Source of the DNA: CAVVAL01 sp963740215
Lineage (GTDB): Bacteria; Actinomycetota; Actinomycetes; Mycobacteriales; Cryptosporangiaceae
Assembly: GCA_963740215.1 (NCBI GenBank)
Contig: CAVUDJ010000015.1
Coordinates: 1-64,000, forward strand
Direction: 5' to 3'
Length of the DNA stretch: 64,000 nucleotides
Below the pieces are notes generated by a model. The model had not been told where the DNA came from. It made no database searches and worked only from the letters and a program-made list of their open reading frames with translations. Below are positions 18,309-28,800 of this stretch, piece by piece (the first letter of the stretch is position 1; the number at the start of each line of letters is the position of its first letter). The position numbers and the translations under genes were made by a program.

Positions 18309-19478
18309 TCAGGGTTTCGCGCCGCCCCACTTCTCGGGGAAGCCGGGCAGGTCCTCGCAGCCGCACAGGGCGTAGTGCAGCGGGGGCATGTTCGGCTGCA
18401 GGTACGTGTCGAGGTTGTCCCCGGTGATCTGTGGCTGCGGCAGCTTCCACTCCTTGGGCACGGGCTGGCCGGCCAGGATCCGCAACGCCGCGATGACCGG
18501 GGTGCGCCACTGGTACGTGGGGTAGGTCGGCGCGGTGGCGGTCAGCTTGGACCCCTTCCACTTCTGGAGGAAGTCCTGCTGGTCCTCGCCGGTGATCGGC
18601 GGCACCGGCGCGCCGGCGTCCTCGAACGCCTCGATGGCGGCCACCGCGGTGGCGCCCGCGTCCATCCAGATCCCGTCGATCTTGCCGTGCCGCTGGATGT
18701 AGTCGCTGACGATGCTCTTCGTCTTCGCGGCGTCCCCGTCGGTGAACTTGACCCCGACGACCTTCAGGTCGCTCTCGTCGAACGTCACCTTCGCCGCCGA
18801 CCAGCGGGTCTCCAGCACGTCCACGCCGGGCAGGATCCGTAGCGCGAGGATCTTGCCCCCCGGCTTCACCTTGTCCACAAGGAACTCGGCGGCGTCGGCG
18901 CCGAACGCGTACCCGCCGATCGGGTTGATGAACGTCACCGGGCAGTCGGTGTCGACGCCGCGGTCGAAGACGATCACCGGCACCTTCGTGCAGGCTCCCT
19001 TGACGGCGGGCGTGAGGGTCGCGGTCGTGTTCGGCGAGACGATCAACGCGTCGCAGCCCTTGCCGGTCAGCTCGGCGATGTCGGAGATCTGCTTGTCGTC
19101 CTTGCCCTCGGCGTCGAGGACCGTGAACTTCGCGATCTCCGGGTGCAGCGCCACCTCGGCCTGCATCGTCTTCCAGCCGACCTGCCGCCACGGGTTGTTG
19201 ACGGCGGCGTTGGAGAAGCAGAGGTGGTACGGGCCGGCCTTCTTGTAGCGGGCGGTGTCGACCTGTTGCGGGTCGATGGCCTGCTCCCACGGCTTCTCGG
19301 CGGGGCCCTGCGCCGACTTGTCACGCATGGCGAGCTGGGCCTCGTAGTCGGCCTCGACGAAGAACTTGGACTGCGCTCCGGTGCCGGAATCGCCGCCGGT
19401 GGCGGCTGGCTTGTCGGTGGTGCAGCCGGCCAGCAGCAGCACCACGGCCGCGGCTGCGCTTACGAAGGTTGATCTCAT
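18309..19478 (-). CDS. Ribose-type ABC importer substrate-binding lipoprotein
   Basis: 389 residues. Lipoprotein signal with Cys19 (VVLLLAGCTT). Periplasmic-binding type 4 fold: YHLCFSNAAVNNPWRQVGWKT, DKQISDIAELTGKGCDALIV, VPVIVFDRGVDTD, IWMDAGATAVAAIEAFEDAG. Binds a sugar or polyol outside the membrane and delivers it to the two permeases. ATGA overlap with the preceding permease gene. The C-terminus has a Cys-rich ALCGCEDL segment, not usual for RbsB, perhaps a disulfide. Confidence 0.88.
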   Translation of the reverse strand: MRSTFVSAAAAVVLLLAGCTTDKPAATGGDSGTGAQSKFFVEADYEAQLAMRDKSAQGPAEKPWEQAIDPQQVDTARYKKAGPYHLCFSNAAVNNPWRQVGWKTMQAEVALHPEIAKFTVLDAEGKDDKQISDIAELTGKGCDALIVSPNTTATLTPAVKGACTKVPVIVFDRGVDTDCPVTFINPIGGYAFGADAAEFLVDKVKPGGKILALRILPGVDVLETRWSAAKVTFDESDLKVVGVKFTDGDAAKTKSIVSDYIQRHGKIDGIWMDAGATAVAAIEAFEDAGAPVPPITGEDQQDFLQKWKGSKLTATAPTYPTYQWRTPVIAALRILAGQPVPKEWKLPQPQITGDNLDTYLQPNMPPLHYALCGCEDLPGFPEKWGGAKP

Positions 19479-20446
19479 CGGACTACCTCCTGCAGGGAAT
19501 GAGGGCTCGCCCGGCGGAGGCGGGGCAGCCGTAGCGTGCCCGCCGCCACCGCGGCGATGATGATGACGCCCTGCACCGAGTACTCCAGCGCGCCGGAGAC
19601 GCCGTGCAGATTGAGGAGGGTGAAGAGGGCTTCGAGGGTGAACGCGCCCGCGATCGCCGCCAGCACCGCGCCGCGGCCGCCGCCGAGCGCGACGCCGCCC
19701 AGCACGACCGCCGTGATGGCCTGGAACTCCAGGCCCTGACCGACCTGCGCGGAGACGCCCGCGTAGCCGCCGAGCAGGATCCCGGCGACCGCCGCCGAGA
19801 GACCGGACAGCGTGAACGCGACGACCTTGACCGCGTCGACTCGCACACCGGACATCGCGGCCGCGTCAGGGTTGTCGCCGGCCGCCATCAGGGTCCGGCC
19901 GAAGTTGGCCCGCATCAGCAGCACGGCGGCGGCTCCGACCGCGAGCAGGATCAGCACGGACCAGGGCACCGGGCCGACGTTCGTGCGGCCGAACGCGCGG
20001 AAGTTCTCCGCGAGCGCGCCGCGCGGCGCACCGCCGGTCCACAGGAACACCGCGCCGGAGAGCACGAGCATCATCCCGAGCGTGGCGATGAACGACGGGA
20101 CGCGCAGCGCGGTGGTGATCAGCCCGTTGACCGCGCCGACCAGCGCGCCGATGCCGACCAGCAGAGCGACGACCGGCCAGGTCGCCGCCGGGTCGCCGTC
20201 GATGAGCCGGGCGGCGACCACCACCTCGACCGTGACCAGCGCGCCCACGGACAGGTCGAACTCGCCGGCCGCGATCACGAAGTACTGCCCGGCGGCGAGG
20301 ATCGCCAGCGGCGCCGCCCGCTTGGCGAACGCGAGGAACCCCGGCGGTTCGAGGAAGTACGGGTTGGCCACTGCGATGGCCACCAGCAGCACGACGAGCA
20401 CGACGACGATCGGGCCGGCGGTCCGCAGGACGGCGCGATGGTTCAT
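19475..20446 (-). CDS. Ribose-type ABC importer permease
   Basis: 323 residues from ATG 20446, chosen because ATG overlaps the end of the upstream permease gene and GGAGG precedes it. Eight to ten membrane helices; BPD_transp_2 family pattern with IAAGEFDLSVGALVTVEVVV, VNGLITTALRVPSFIATLGM, GDNPDAAAMSGVRVDAVKV and ITAVVLGGVALGGGRGAVL. Pairs with the next permease as a heterodimer in the membrane. Confidence 0.9.
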   Translation of the reverse strand: MNHRAVLRTAGPIVVVLVVLLVAIAVANPYFLEPPGFLAFAKRAAPLAILAAGQYFVIAAGEFDLSVGALVTVEVVVAARLIDGDPAATWPVVALLVGIGALVGAVNGLITTALRVPSFIATLGMMLVLSGAVFLWTGGAPRGALAENFRAFGRTNVGPVPWSVLILLAVGAAAVLLMRANFGRTLMAAGDNPDAAAMSGVRVDAVKVVAFTLSGLSAAVAGILLGGYAGVSAQVGQGLEFQAITAVVLGGVALGGGRGAVLAAIAGAFTLEALFTLLNLHGVSGALEYSVQGVIIIAAVAAGTLRLPRLRRASPHSLQEVVR

Positions 20447-21546
20447 GCCGGCCTCCTCCCGCCGCGCGCGAACCGCCGTGCGTACACCGCGACCGCGACG
20501 ACGATCACGACGCCGCGCACCAGGTCCTTGGCGAACGCGTTGATCTCCAGCTGGTTGAAGACGCTGTCGAGCACAGCGAGCAGCAGCACCCCGCCGACCG
20601 TGCCGGCGACGCCGCCCTTGCCGCCCGCGAGCGCGGTGCCGCCGAGCACGACAGCCGCGATGGACTCCAGGTCGTAGGCGCCGTCCGGGCCGACCGTGGG
20701 CGCCCCGGCTCCGAGCCGGCTGGCGAGCAGCAGCCCGGCGACGCCCGCGCACAGCGAGCAGAGGACGTGCGCGGCCACCAGTACGCGGTCGGTCCGCACG
20801 CCGGAGAGGCGGGCCACGTCGATGTCGCCGCCGACGGCGTACACGCGGTGGCCGAACCTGGTCCGCCGCAGCAGCACGGCGACGACGACCGCGACCCCGG
20901 CCCAGAGCAGCGCCGACACCGGCACGGGGCCGATCCGGGAGTAACCGAGCTGCTGGAACGACTCGGGCACCGCACCGGCCGGGCCGTCGTACCGGTGGTC
21001 GACGACGCCCTTGATGATCAGCGTGACGCCGAGGGTGGCGATGAACGCGTGGACCCGCAGGCGGGTGATGACGAGGCCGTTCACCAGCCCGACCAGGCAG
21101 CTGACCGCGAGCACGGCGGCGATCGCAGTGACGACGTTGCCGTCCCGCCCGGCCATCGTCTCCGCTGCTACCAGGGTTGTCAGGCTGATCAGGTACGCGA
21201 CGGAAAGGTCCAGCGAGCCGGCAAGGATCGCCACGGTCTGTCCGATCGCGACGATGCCGAGCGCGGCCGACCGCTGCTGGATCCCGACGATGTTCTCCGT
21301 CGTCAGGAACTCGCCGCCGTCGAGCACGACAAGCAGCCAGCCGATCGCGACGACGGCCGCCAGCGCGGCGTAGATGCCCGGCACCGCCGAGCTGCGGAGT
21401 TTCGAGGGTGCCGCGCGCACGGCGATCCTCGAAACTCCGAGACTGGACGCGCTCATGCCGCCTCCCCCGTGTTCAGCTGCCTTGTCCGCGTTCGTGGCCG
21501 GCCCCGTGTTCGCCGGCCCCGTGTTGGTGGTCGCACCCGTATTCAT
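20443..21546 (-). CDS. Ribose-type ABC importer permease, with low-complexity N-terminal extension
   Basis: Up to 367 residues from ATG 21546 (ATGA overlap with the ATPase stop), or 337 from a second ATG at 21456. Both starts are preceded by the same GGGGGAGGCGGC ribosome-site block. The extra 30 residues are a Thr/Asn/Gly/Pro-Ala stretch (MNTGATTNTGPANTGPATN…) without homology I recognise. The rest is a BPD_transp_2 permease: ILAGSLDLSVAYLISLTTLV, VNGLVITRLRVHAFIATLGV, GGDIDVARLSGVRTDRV, IAAVVLGGTALAGGKGGVAG. Forms the channel with the following permease. Confidence 0.88.
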   Translation of the reverse strand: MNTGATTNTGPANTGPATNADKAAEHGGGGMSASSLGVSRIAVRAAPSKLRSSAVPGIYAALAAVVAIGWLLVVLDGGEFLTTENIVGIQQRSAALGIVAIGQTVAILAGSLDLSVAYLISLTTLVAAETMAGRDGNVVTAIAAVLAVSCLVGLVNGLVITRLRVHAFIATLGVTLIIKGVVDHRYDGPAGAVPESFQQLGYSRIGPVPVSALLWAGVAVVVAVLLRRTRFGHRVYAVGGDIDVARLSGVRTDRVLVAAHVLCSLCAGVAGLLLASRLGAGAPTVGPDGAYDLESIAAVVLGGTALAGGKGGVAGTVGGVLLLAVLDSVFNQLEINAFAKDLVRGVVIVVAVAVYARRFARGGRRPA

Positions 21547-22995
21547 GCCGCCTCCCCCGCTGCCAGCCGCATGACCGCCTCCTCGGAGGCGCCGGCCGGC
21601 AGCTCCCCCGCGATGCGGCCGTCGCGCAGCACGACGATCCGGTCGCTCATGCCGATCAGCTCGGGCAGTTCGGACGAGATCATCAGCACGGCCGCGCCGC
21701 CGCGGGTGAGATCGCGGATCAGGTCGTGGATGGAGGCCTTGGCGCCCACGTCGACGCCGCGGGTCGGTTCGTCGAACAGCAGCACCCGCGGCGCGACGGT
21801 CAGCCACTTGGCGAGGACGACCTTCTGCTGGTTGCCACCGGAGAGGTACCGCACCTCCTGCTCGGGCCGGGGCGGCCGCAGCCGGACGGCGTCGAGCAGC
21901 GCGCCGATGCCCGGTGAGCGCCGTCCGAGAGCCCGCGCGGCCAGCAGGGCGTTGTCGCGGACCGACTGGCGCAGCGCGAGGCCCTCGCCCTTGCGGTCCT
22001 CGGTGACCAGCCCGATGCCCGAGCGGATACCGTGCCGCACCGAGCGCGGCCGGACCGGCGTCATGTCGCCGCGTGTGAACGGCACGGCGCCGAACAGGGC
22101 CTTGACCAGCTCCGTGCGCCCCGACCCCTGCAGGCCGGCGATGCCGACGATCTCCCCGGCGCGCAGGTCCAGGTCGATGCCGTCGAGCACGCTGGTTACC
22201 GCCGCCGCGTACCCGCAGCCGCACGTCACCGATCTCGTCCGGCGTGGCGCGCGGCGGGTAGTAGCTGCGCAGCTCGCGGCCGACCATCAGCCGGACGAGG
22301 CTGTCCGTGTCGGTCGCGCCGGTCTCCACGGTGGCGACGCGCGCGCCGTCCTTGAGGACGGTGATCCGGTCGGCGAGGTCGAACACCTCGCGCAGGCGGT
22401 GGGACACGTAGAGCACGGCGAGGCCCCGCTGTTGCAGCCGGCGGACCAGGTCGTAGAGCAGGGCGACCTCGTGCTCGGCGAGGGCGGCGGTCGGCTCGTC
22501 CATGACGATGATCCGGGCGTCCACGGCGAGGGCCTTGACGATCTCGACCGCCTGCTGCTGGGCGACAGACAGTCGCCGCACCGTGTCGCGCGGGCCGAAC
22601 GACGTCTCGCCGATCTCGCTCAGCAGCCGGGCGGTGGCCTCGACCATCGCCGACCCGTTCACCAGACCCCACCGCACTGGCTCCCGCCCGAGGAAGACGT
22701 TCTCGGCGACGGTGCGGTCGGGCAGGAGCGTGAACTCCTGGTAGATGATCGCGACGCCGGAGCGCTGGGCGTCGAGCGGATGGGCGAACGACACCGGCTT
22801 GCCGCCGATCTCGATGTGGCCCGTGTCGGGGGTGTGCACGCCGGCCAGGATCTTCATCAGCGTGGACTTGCCGGCGCCGTTCTCGCCGACCACGGCGTGC
22901 ACCTCGCCCGCGCGGGCGTCGATGTCCACGCCGTCGAGCACCCGAACGCCGAGGAAGCTCTTGCCGATACCCGTCATGCGCAGCGCGGCGGTCAT
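21543..22995 (-). CDS. Ribose-type ABC importer ATPase with two nucleotide domains, one frameshift
   Basis: RbsA/MglA-like ATPase of about 484 residues from ATG 22995 (TGATG overlap with the oxidoreductase stop). First domain: Walker A GENGAGKST, signature-like LSVAQQQAVEIVKAL, Walker B IIVMDEPTAALAEHE. Second domain: degenerate Walker A GLQGSGRTELVKALF, signature LSGGNQQKVVLAKWL, LLFDEPTRGVD. The two halves lie in different frames, with a one-base shift near 22205 inside a GGC-rich stretch. As both halves are fully conserved and the downstream overlap is kept, I take this as a sequence error; if real, the importer would be dead. Confidence 0.85.
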
Positions 22996-24119
22996 CACTC
23001 CACCTCCACCCAGGAGCCCGATCGCGCCGAGTCGAGGACGGCTGCGCACAGCAGCGCGGCCCGCGCGCCGTCGGCGAACGTCGGCAGCCCATCGCGGTGC
23101 TCGCCACCGATCGCGGCGTAGGTGTCGGCGACGAACGCGTCGAAGCAGTCGTGGAACCCCTGCGGGTGGCCGGCCGGCAGCGGCGCGTACCGGCGTGCGG
23201 GCTCGGACAGGGTGGCGGGGTCGCGGGTGAGCAGCTGCGAGCCGTTTTCACGCCCCACCCACAACAGCTCGGGTTGCTCCTGGTCGAACGCGATGCTCGC
23301 GGCGTCGCCCGCGATCTCCAGGTGGAGCCGGTTCTTGCGGCCGGGCGACACCTGGCTCACCGTCAGGGCGCCGACGGCACCCCCACGGGTTTTGAACTGG
23401 ACGGTCGCCACGTCCTCGGTGGTGACGGGGGTACCGGCCCGCTCCCCCGTCACGACGGCGGTCTGCGCGGACACCGCCGTGATCATGTCGCCGGTGACGA
23501 ACTCGGCGAGGTCGCACCAGTGCGAGCCGATGTCAGCGAAGGCACGTGACGGGCCGCCAAGCTCGGCATCGACCCGCCAGTTGTGCTCGCCCGCAGGTGC
23601 CAACCAGTCCTGCAGGTAGCTGCCGTGGATCACGCTGACCCGACCGACGCCGCCGCTCGCGACCCTGGCCCGCGCCTCGCGGACCATCGCGTGGAAGCGG
23701 TAGACGAACGGAACCGTCGCCACCGCGCCGGTCTCGACGGCACGGGCGGCCATCAGCGCGGCTGTCGGGGCGTCGGTCGCGAGGGGTTTCTCGCAGACGA
23801 CCGCGAGGCCCGCGTCGAGCGCCTTGAGCGCCAGCGGGGCGTGCAGATTGTTGGGTGTGCAGAGGTGGACGACGTCGACGCCGCCGGAGGCGATCAGGTC
23901 CTCGGCCGTGTCGAAGGGCTCCTCGGCACGCAACGCGGACGCCGCCTGCCGCGACCGGATGGCGCTCGACCCGGCGACACCCACGAGGCGGGCTCCGGTC
24001 AGGCGTACGGCGCGGGCGTGCACGGTGCCCATGAATCCCGTGCCGACGATCCCCACCCGCAGCGGCAGCACGCCGGCTACGGGAGCCATATCCGCCGATA
24101 ACCGCCTAATCTCCGCCAT
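22995..24119 (-). CDS. Gfo/Idh/MocA-family oxidoreductase
   Basis: About 374 residues. N-terminal Rossmann fold with GIVGTGFMGTVHARAV, then the family hallmark VVCEKPLATDAPTA (EKP lysine) and VPFVYRFHAMVREAR. The C-terminal alpha/beta domain carries DIGSHWCDLAEFVTGD (catalytic His/Asp region). NAD(P)-dependent oxidation at a sugar hydroxyl, commonly C3 of glucosides or inositol. First gene of the operon. Possible starts are 24128, 24119 and 24089; none has a strong ribosome site and 24119 (MAEIRRLSADM) is taken. In 3-keto-glycoside pathways this family makes the 3-keto sugar that isomerase-like TIM barrels and DUF1080 enzymes then handle. Confidence 0.87.
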   Translation of the reverse strand: MAEIRRLSADMAPVAGVLPLRVGIVGTGFMGTVHARAVRLTGARLVGVAGSSAIRSRQAASALRAEEPFDTAEDLIASGGVDVVHLCTPNNLHAPLALKALDAGLAVVCEKPLATDAPTAALMAARAVETGAVATVPFVYRFHAMVREARARVASGGVGRVSVIHGSYLQDWLAPAGEHNWRVDAELGGPSRAFADIGSHWCDLAEFVTGDMITAVSAQTAVVTGERAGTPVTTEDVATVQFKTRGGAVGALTVSQVSPGRKNRLHLEIAGDAASIAFDQEQPELLWVGRENGSQLLTRDPATLSEPARRYAPLPAGHPQGFHDCFDAFVADTYAAIGGEHRDGLPTFADGARAALLCAAVLDSARSGSWVEVE

Positions 24120-24128
24120 GTTTTGCAA

Positions 24129-24184
24129 TGCTAGGGGTTACTTATGACTGCTGACAAGCAAAAGTTGGGGATCCGCGTGGCATA
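24129..24184. promoter_or_regulatory. Divergent promoter/operator between oxidoreductase operon and ROK gene
   Basis: The gap holds GCAAAAGTTGG at 24158-24168, related to the CGAAA-N-TTTCG palindromes at 30324 and 49360. On the minus strand TTGTCA and TAGCAT are spaced by 18 nt, a plausible promoter. ATAAGTAACC on the minus strand (24136-24145) recurs at 30371-30380 upstream of the plus-strand dehydrogenase gene. Probably the autoregulated control site of the adjacent ROK repressor. Confidence 0.5.
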
Positions 24185-24235
24185 ATGGCGGAGCGCGTCG
24201 CTGGGGACAGCGCCGACCTGGGGAAACGAGGAAGC

Positions 24236-25420
24236 GTGACGCAACAGACCGTGGGCGACCCGGGAACGGGCAGCGGTGCCGGCGCCCTCCTGGCGATCCT
24301 GCGTGACGGCCAGGCTCGCACCCGTGCGGAGCTGGTGACGATGACCGGCATGGCCCGCTCCACCGTGTCGCAGCGGCTCGACGCCCTGCTCACCAACCAG
24401 TGGGTCGTCCCGGCCGACGAGGCGATCTCCTCCGGCGGGCGGCCCGCCGTCGCGTTCACATTCAACCGGGGTGCCCGCCTTGTGCTGGCCGCCGACCTGG
24501 GCGCCACCCACGCGCGCGTCGCCATCACCGACCTCGCCGCCGAGGTGCTCGCCGAGCGCGCCGCCGAGCTGCCCATCGACCGCGGCCCCGAGGCCACGCT
24601 GACCTGGCTCGTGAGCGCGTTCACGGAGCTGCTCGACGGGGCCGGCTACAGCCTCGACCAGGTGTGCGGGGTCGGCGTCGGGCTGCCCGGGCCCGTCGAG
24701 CACAGCACGGGCCGCCCGATCAACCCGCCGATCATGCCCGGCTGGGACGCGTTCCCGGTGCCCGCCTGGCTCGGCGAACGGGTCGGCGCGCCCGTGCTCG
24801 TCGACAACGACGTCAACATCATGGCCCTCGGCGAGCACTGGGCCGCCCGGCCCGGCAACGACCACCTCGTGTTCATCAAGATCGGCACCGGCATCGGCTG
24901 CGGCATCATCACCGACCGGCGCATCCACCGCGGCGCCCAGGGCGCTGCCGGCGACATCGGACACATCCGGGTCAGCTCGTCGCCGGATGTCCTGTGCCGG
25001 TGCGGCAACACGGGCTGCCTGGAGGCGGTCGCGGGCGGCGCCGCCGTCGCCGGGCGGCTCCGCGACGCCGGTGTCGAGGCCCAGAACGGGCGCGACGTCG
25101 TCCGGCTGGTCCGCGCGGGCAACATGCACGCGGTGCAGGCGGTGCGCGCCGCCGGGCGGGAGATCGGCGACGTGGTCGCGTCGATAGTCAACTTCTTCAA
25201 CCCGTCGGTGATCGTCATCGGCGGCGACGTCGCCCAGGCTGGGGAGCACGTGCTGGCCGGCATCCGCGAGGTGGTCTACAGCCGGTCGCTGCCGCTGGCC
25301 ACCCAGCACCTGGCCGTCGAGTCGAGCCAACTCGGCGACCGCGCGGGTGTGATCGGTGCGGCGGTCATGGTGATCGAGCACGTCCTCGCCCCACACGCCG
25401 TAGACCAGACGATTGCCTGA
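24236..25420 (+). CDS. ROK-family transcriptional repressor
   Basis: 394 residues from GTG 24236, preferred because GAGGAAG lies just upstream; an in-frame ATG at 24185 would add 17 residues but has no ribosome site. N-terminal winged helix-turn-helix (LVTMTGMARSTVSQRLDAL) and a C-terminal sugar-kinase-like domain: LAADLGATHARVAI, LPGPVEHSTGRP, LVDNDVNIMALGEHW (sugar-binding Asn-Asp), GAAGDIGHIRV, and the zinc motif CRCGNTGCLEA. The sugar-binding residues are present, so it likely responds to a sugar. Divergent from the ABC/ThuA operon, which it is expected to repress. Confidence 0.9.
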   Translation: MTQQTVGDPGTGSGAGALLAILRDGQARTRAELVTMTGMARSTVSQRLDALLTNQWVVPADEAISSGGRPAVAFTFNRGARLVLAADLGATHARVAITDLAAEVLAERAAELPIDRGPEATLTWLVSAFTELLDGAGYSLDQVCGVGVGLPGPVEHSTGRPINPPIMPGWDAFPVPAWLGERVGAPVLVDNDVNIMALGEHWAARPGNDHLVFIKIGTGIGCGIITDRRIHRGAQGAAGDIGHIRVSSSPDVLCRCGNTGCLEAVAGGAAVAGRLRDAGVEAQNGRDVVRLVRAGNMHAVQAVRAAGREIGDVVASIVNFFNPSVIVIGGDVAQAGEHVLAGIREVVYSRSLPLATQHLAVESSQLGDRAGVIGAAVMVIEHVLAPHAVDQTIA

Positions 25421-25560
25421 GGCGCCGGCGCCCCGTCTCAGTAGGCTGATCCCACCCAAACCCCGAAAGTCTTCTCCTCGTTACGACCGGCTGGCTGGCG
25501 AGAAGCAGGGGCTGGCCGGCACGCTCGTCAGGCCCCCGGGCCGCCCGCCACCTCGCCCTC

Positions 25561-25635
25561 CCCGAACCGGACTGTTCCGGAAGTGGCGCCCAAACCGGAC
25601 GGCCGATGCAGCCATTTCTCTGACAGTTCACGCCG
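25561..25635 (+). repeat. 75-bp structured interspersed repeat, copy 2
   Basis: Same orientation as copy 3 and differing from it only by CTCTG versus CCCCG near the right end (two mismatches over 75 bp). Lies in the spacer downstream of the ROK gene, 140 nt after its stop. Confidence 0.85.
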
Positions 25636-25701
25636 TGCATGCGTACGAGACAGCCCGCCGCCAGCGAAGACGCCCCGCCCTTACTTTGCGCTACGCCCGT
25701 C

Positions 25702-25730
25702 GGAACTTTTGTTGATACTTGGAAAAGTAT
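25702..25730 (+). promoter_or_regulatory. Candidate ROK operator upstream of PA14/dehydrogenase gene
   Basis: GGAACTTTTGTTG at 25702-25714 is followed by the perfect palindrome ATACTTGGAAAAGTAT at 25715-25730. The first half matches AGAACTTTTGTTC at 49340-49352 upstream of the copper-oxidase operon. Position about 150 nt upstream of the start codon fits an operator/promoter region. Confidence 0.55.
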
Positions 25731-25880
25731 GGACAAACCTGCCAGAAGTGCCTAGCGTCTCACCTCACTCACTCGTCGGCGTCGATGGCCATCGTCGACT
25801 GTGGATCAGCGGCTGCCGCCGGCACCACCGCCCGTCGCGGCCAGCTGCTGCAACCCCCTGACCTTCGCTGAGGAGGAACG

Positions 25881-28800
25881 ATGGGCACACGGCTGCGCGG
25901 GTTTCGCACTCTCGCCCTCGGTTCGATCTCGATCGTCCTCGCCTCCGGACTCTGGGCCGCGCCCGCCGCGGCGGTACCGCCGCAAGAGCCCGGGGTCACC
26001 CTGCGCGTCTTCGATATGCAGACGCCGCTCGACGAGCTCTGCACGCTGAAAGCCGGGCAGACACCGAACATCGACAAGCTGATGTCCACGGTGGACTGGA
26101 TCCAGCGCCGACTTCGGCATCGAGGACAACTTCGTGGCGCACGTGCTCGGCAACGTCAACATCACGCGCGGCCGGGTCGTACACCTTCCGGCTCACGAGC
26201 GACGACGGCTCGCGCCTGCTCATCGACAACAGGGTCGTCATCAACCACGACGGGCTGCACGGGCCGATGCCCAAGGACGGCGCCGTCACCCTCACCACCG
26301 GCTACCACGCGCTGCGCATCGAACACTTCGAAAGCGGCGGCGGCCAGCAGCTGACCCTCGAATGGCGGATCCCCGGATCGACCACCTTCACCCTCGTACC
26401 CAACTCGGCGCTGAGCACCGACGCGGGCGTGGTCCGGGTGACCGCACCGGGCAAGAAGGAGTGCGTGGCGCGCCGACGACGCGGCCGGCGACGGCCGGCC
26501 GCTCACCGGCGTGCACCCCAGCTACACGCTCACCAACCTGCGGCCGAACGGGTTCCAGCCGAAGGTCACCGGGATGGACTGGCTCCCCGACGGGCGCCTC
26601 GTCATCTCGACCTGGGGCGAGTCGAACGAGACGGCCGGCGAGGTGTACATCCTCGCCAACACGGGCGGGTCCACGGGGCCGGGCAGCGTGACGACGAAGA
26701 AGATCGGCGGCAACCTCAAGGAACCGATGGGCCTGAAGGTCGTCGACGGCGTCGTCTACGTCTCGGAGAAGCAACGCCTGACCGCGCTCGTCGACACCAA
26801 CGGCGACGAGGTCGCCGACCAGTACAGGACGGTCGCCACCTGGCCCTTCAGCGGCAACTTCCACGAGTTCGCCTTCGGCCTGCTGTACCGGGACGGGTAC
26901 TTCTACCTGAACCTGTCGGTGTCGATCAACTACGGCGGCGCCACGACGGACCCGCAGCCCGTGCCGAACCGCGGCACCACGATCAAGGTGAACAAGGACA
27001 CCGGCGAGGTGTCCTACATGGCCGGCGGGCTGCGCACGCCGCACGGCATCGGCTGGGGTCCGGAGAACGGCATCTTCGTCACCGACAACCAGGGTGGCTG
27101 GCTGCCGTCCTCGAAGCTGCTGCACGTCAAGCAGGGCCGGTTCTTCAACCACTACATGAACCCGGCCGGACCGTTCGAGTCCGCGCCGCCGACCCCGCCG
27201 GTGCTGTGGATGCCGCAGAACGAGATCGCCAACTCCCCCAGCACGCCGGTGCTCCTGCCGACCGGGGTGTACGCGGGACAGTTCGTCATCGGCGATGTCA
27301 CCTACGGCGGGCTGCAGCGGGCGTTCCTGGAGAAGGTCAACGGCGAATACCAGGGTGCGCTGTTCCGGCTGACCCAGGGCCTGGAGGCCGGCGTCACGGA
27401 GGTCAACCTGGGCCCGGACGGCGCGATCTACGTCGGCGGTCTCCATGGCGGTGGCAACTGGGGCCAGGACGGCAAACTCTCGTACGGCCTGCAGAAGCTG
27501 ACGCCGAACGGCACCAGTACGTTCGACATCCGCGCGATGCGGGCCACCGCGACCGGCTTCGAGATGGAGTACACCCAGCCGCTGTCGGCGTCGACCGCGG
27601 AGGACCTGCTCGACCGGTACAACGTCAAGCAGTGGCGTTACCAGCCGACCGCGGACTATGGCGGCCCGAAGCTGAACGAGGAGACGCTACCCGTCACCTC
27701 GGCCACGCTGTCGGCCGACGGCAAGAAGGTCAACCTGGTCGTCGGCGGTCGCAAGGCGGGCCGGGTCGTGTACGTGCGCACCCCGCGGCCCTTCACCTCG
27801 AACACCGGCCAGTCTCTGTGGAGCACCGAGGCCTGGTACACGCTCAACGCGATCCCCGGTGGCGCGCCGCCGGTCAGTAACGTCGCGCTGAACAAGCCGG
27901 CGACAGCCGACAGCTCGTGCAACAGCGACGAGGGCCCGGCCAAGGCGGTCAACGGCTCGGTCTCGGGCGGCAACAGCGACAAGTGGTGCTCGCTCGGCGC
28001 CACCAAGTACCTGCAGGTCGACCTCGGCGCCCGCCACGACGTGAGCAGGTTCGTCGTCAAGCACGCCGGCGCGGGCGGCGAGAGCACGGCGTGGAACACG
28101 CGGGACTTCACCGTCCAGACCAGCCTCGACGGCACCAACTGGACGACGAGGACGACGGTGACGGGCAACACGGCGAGCACGACGACCCACGACGTCGCCG
28201 CGGCCGCCGCACGGCACGTGCGGTTGAACGTCACGGCCCCGACCAGCAACGGCGACGGAGCGGCGCGCATCTACGAACTGGAGGTGTACTCCGGATCGAC
28301 GTCCAACCGGATCCAGCTGTTCGACGGCACCAGCCTCGCTCAGTGGAACAGCTCCGGCGGCGGCGCCGCGCCCTGGCCCGTCTCCGGCGGGTCGGCGGAG
28401 GTGCTCGGCGGCGACATCCAGACGAAGCAGAGCTTCGGCGACTTCAAGCTCCACGTGGAGTTCTGGCTGCCGAACCTGCCCCCGGACCAGACCGGGCAGC
28501 GCCGCGCCAACAGCGGCGTGTACCTGCAGAACCGCTACGAGATCCAGGTGCTCGACACGTTCGGCAAGCCCACACTCGACGAAACCGAATCCGCCAGCAT
28601 CTACGGCAAGCGCGCGCCCGACAGCAATGCCGGAACCGCTCCGGAGACGTGGCAGACCTACGAGGTCACGTTCCGCGCGGCGCGGTTCAACGGCTCCACC
28701 AAGATCCAGGACGCCACGGTCACGGTGGTGTGGAACGGGGTGACCGTCCACAACAACGTGGCGATCGACGGGCCGACCGGTGGCGGCTCGTCTGAAGGGC

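Larger units (their letters stand above)
25421..25880. other. 460-nt spacer with repeat copy 2 and an operator
   Basis: No gene. It contains the 75-bp repeat at 25561-25635 and, nearer the next gene, an AT-rich operator-like segment at 25702-25730. The rest shows no motif I recognise. Confidence 0.6.

Noticed and set aside
24131..25459. 442-codon minus-strand open frame over the ROK gene
   Set aside because: The opposite strand carries all ROK motifs; the minus frame has no recognisable domain.
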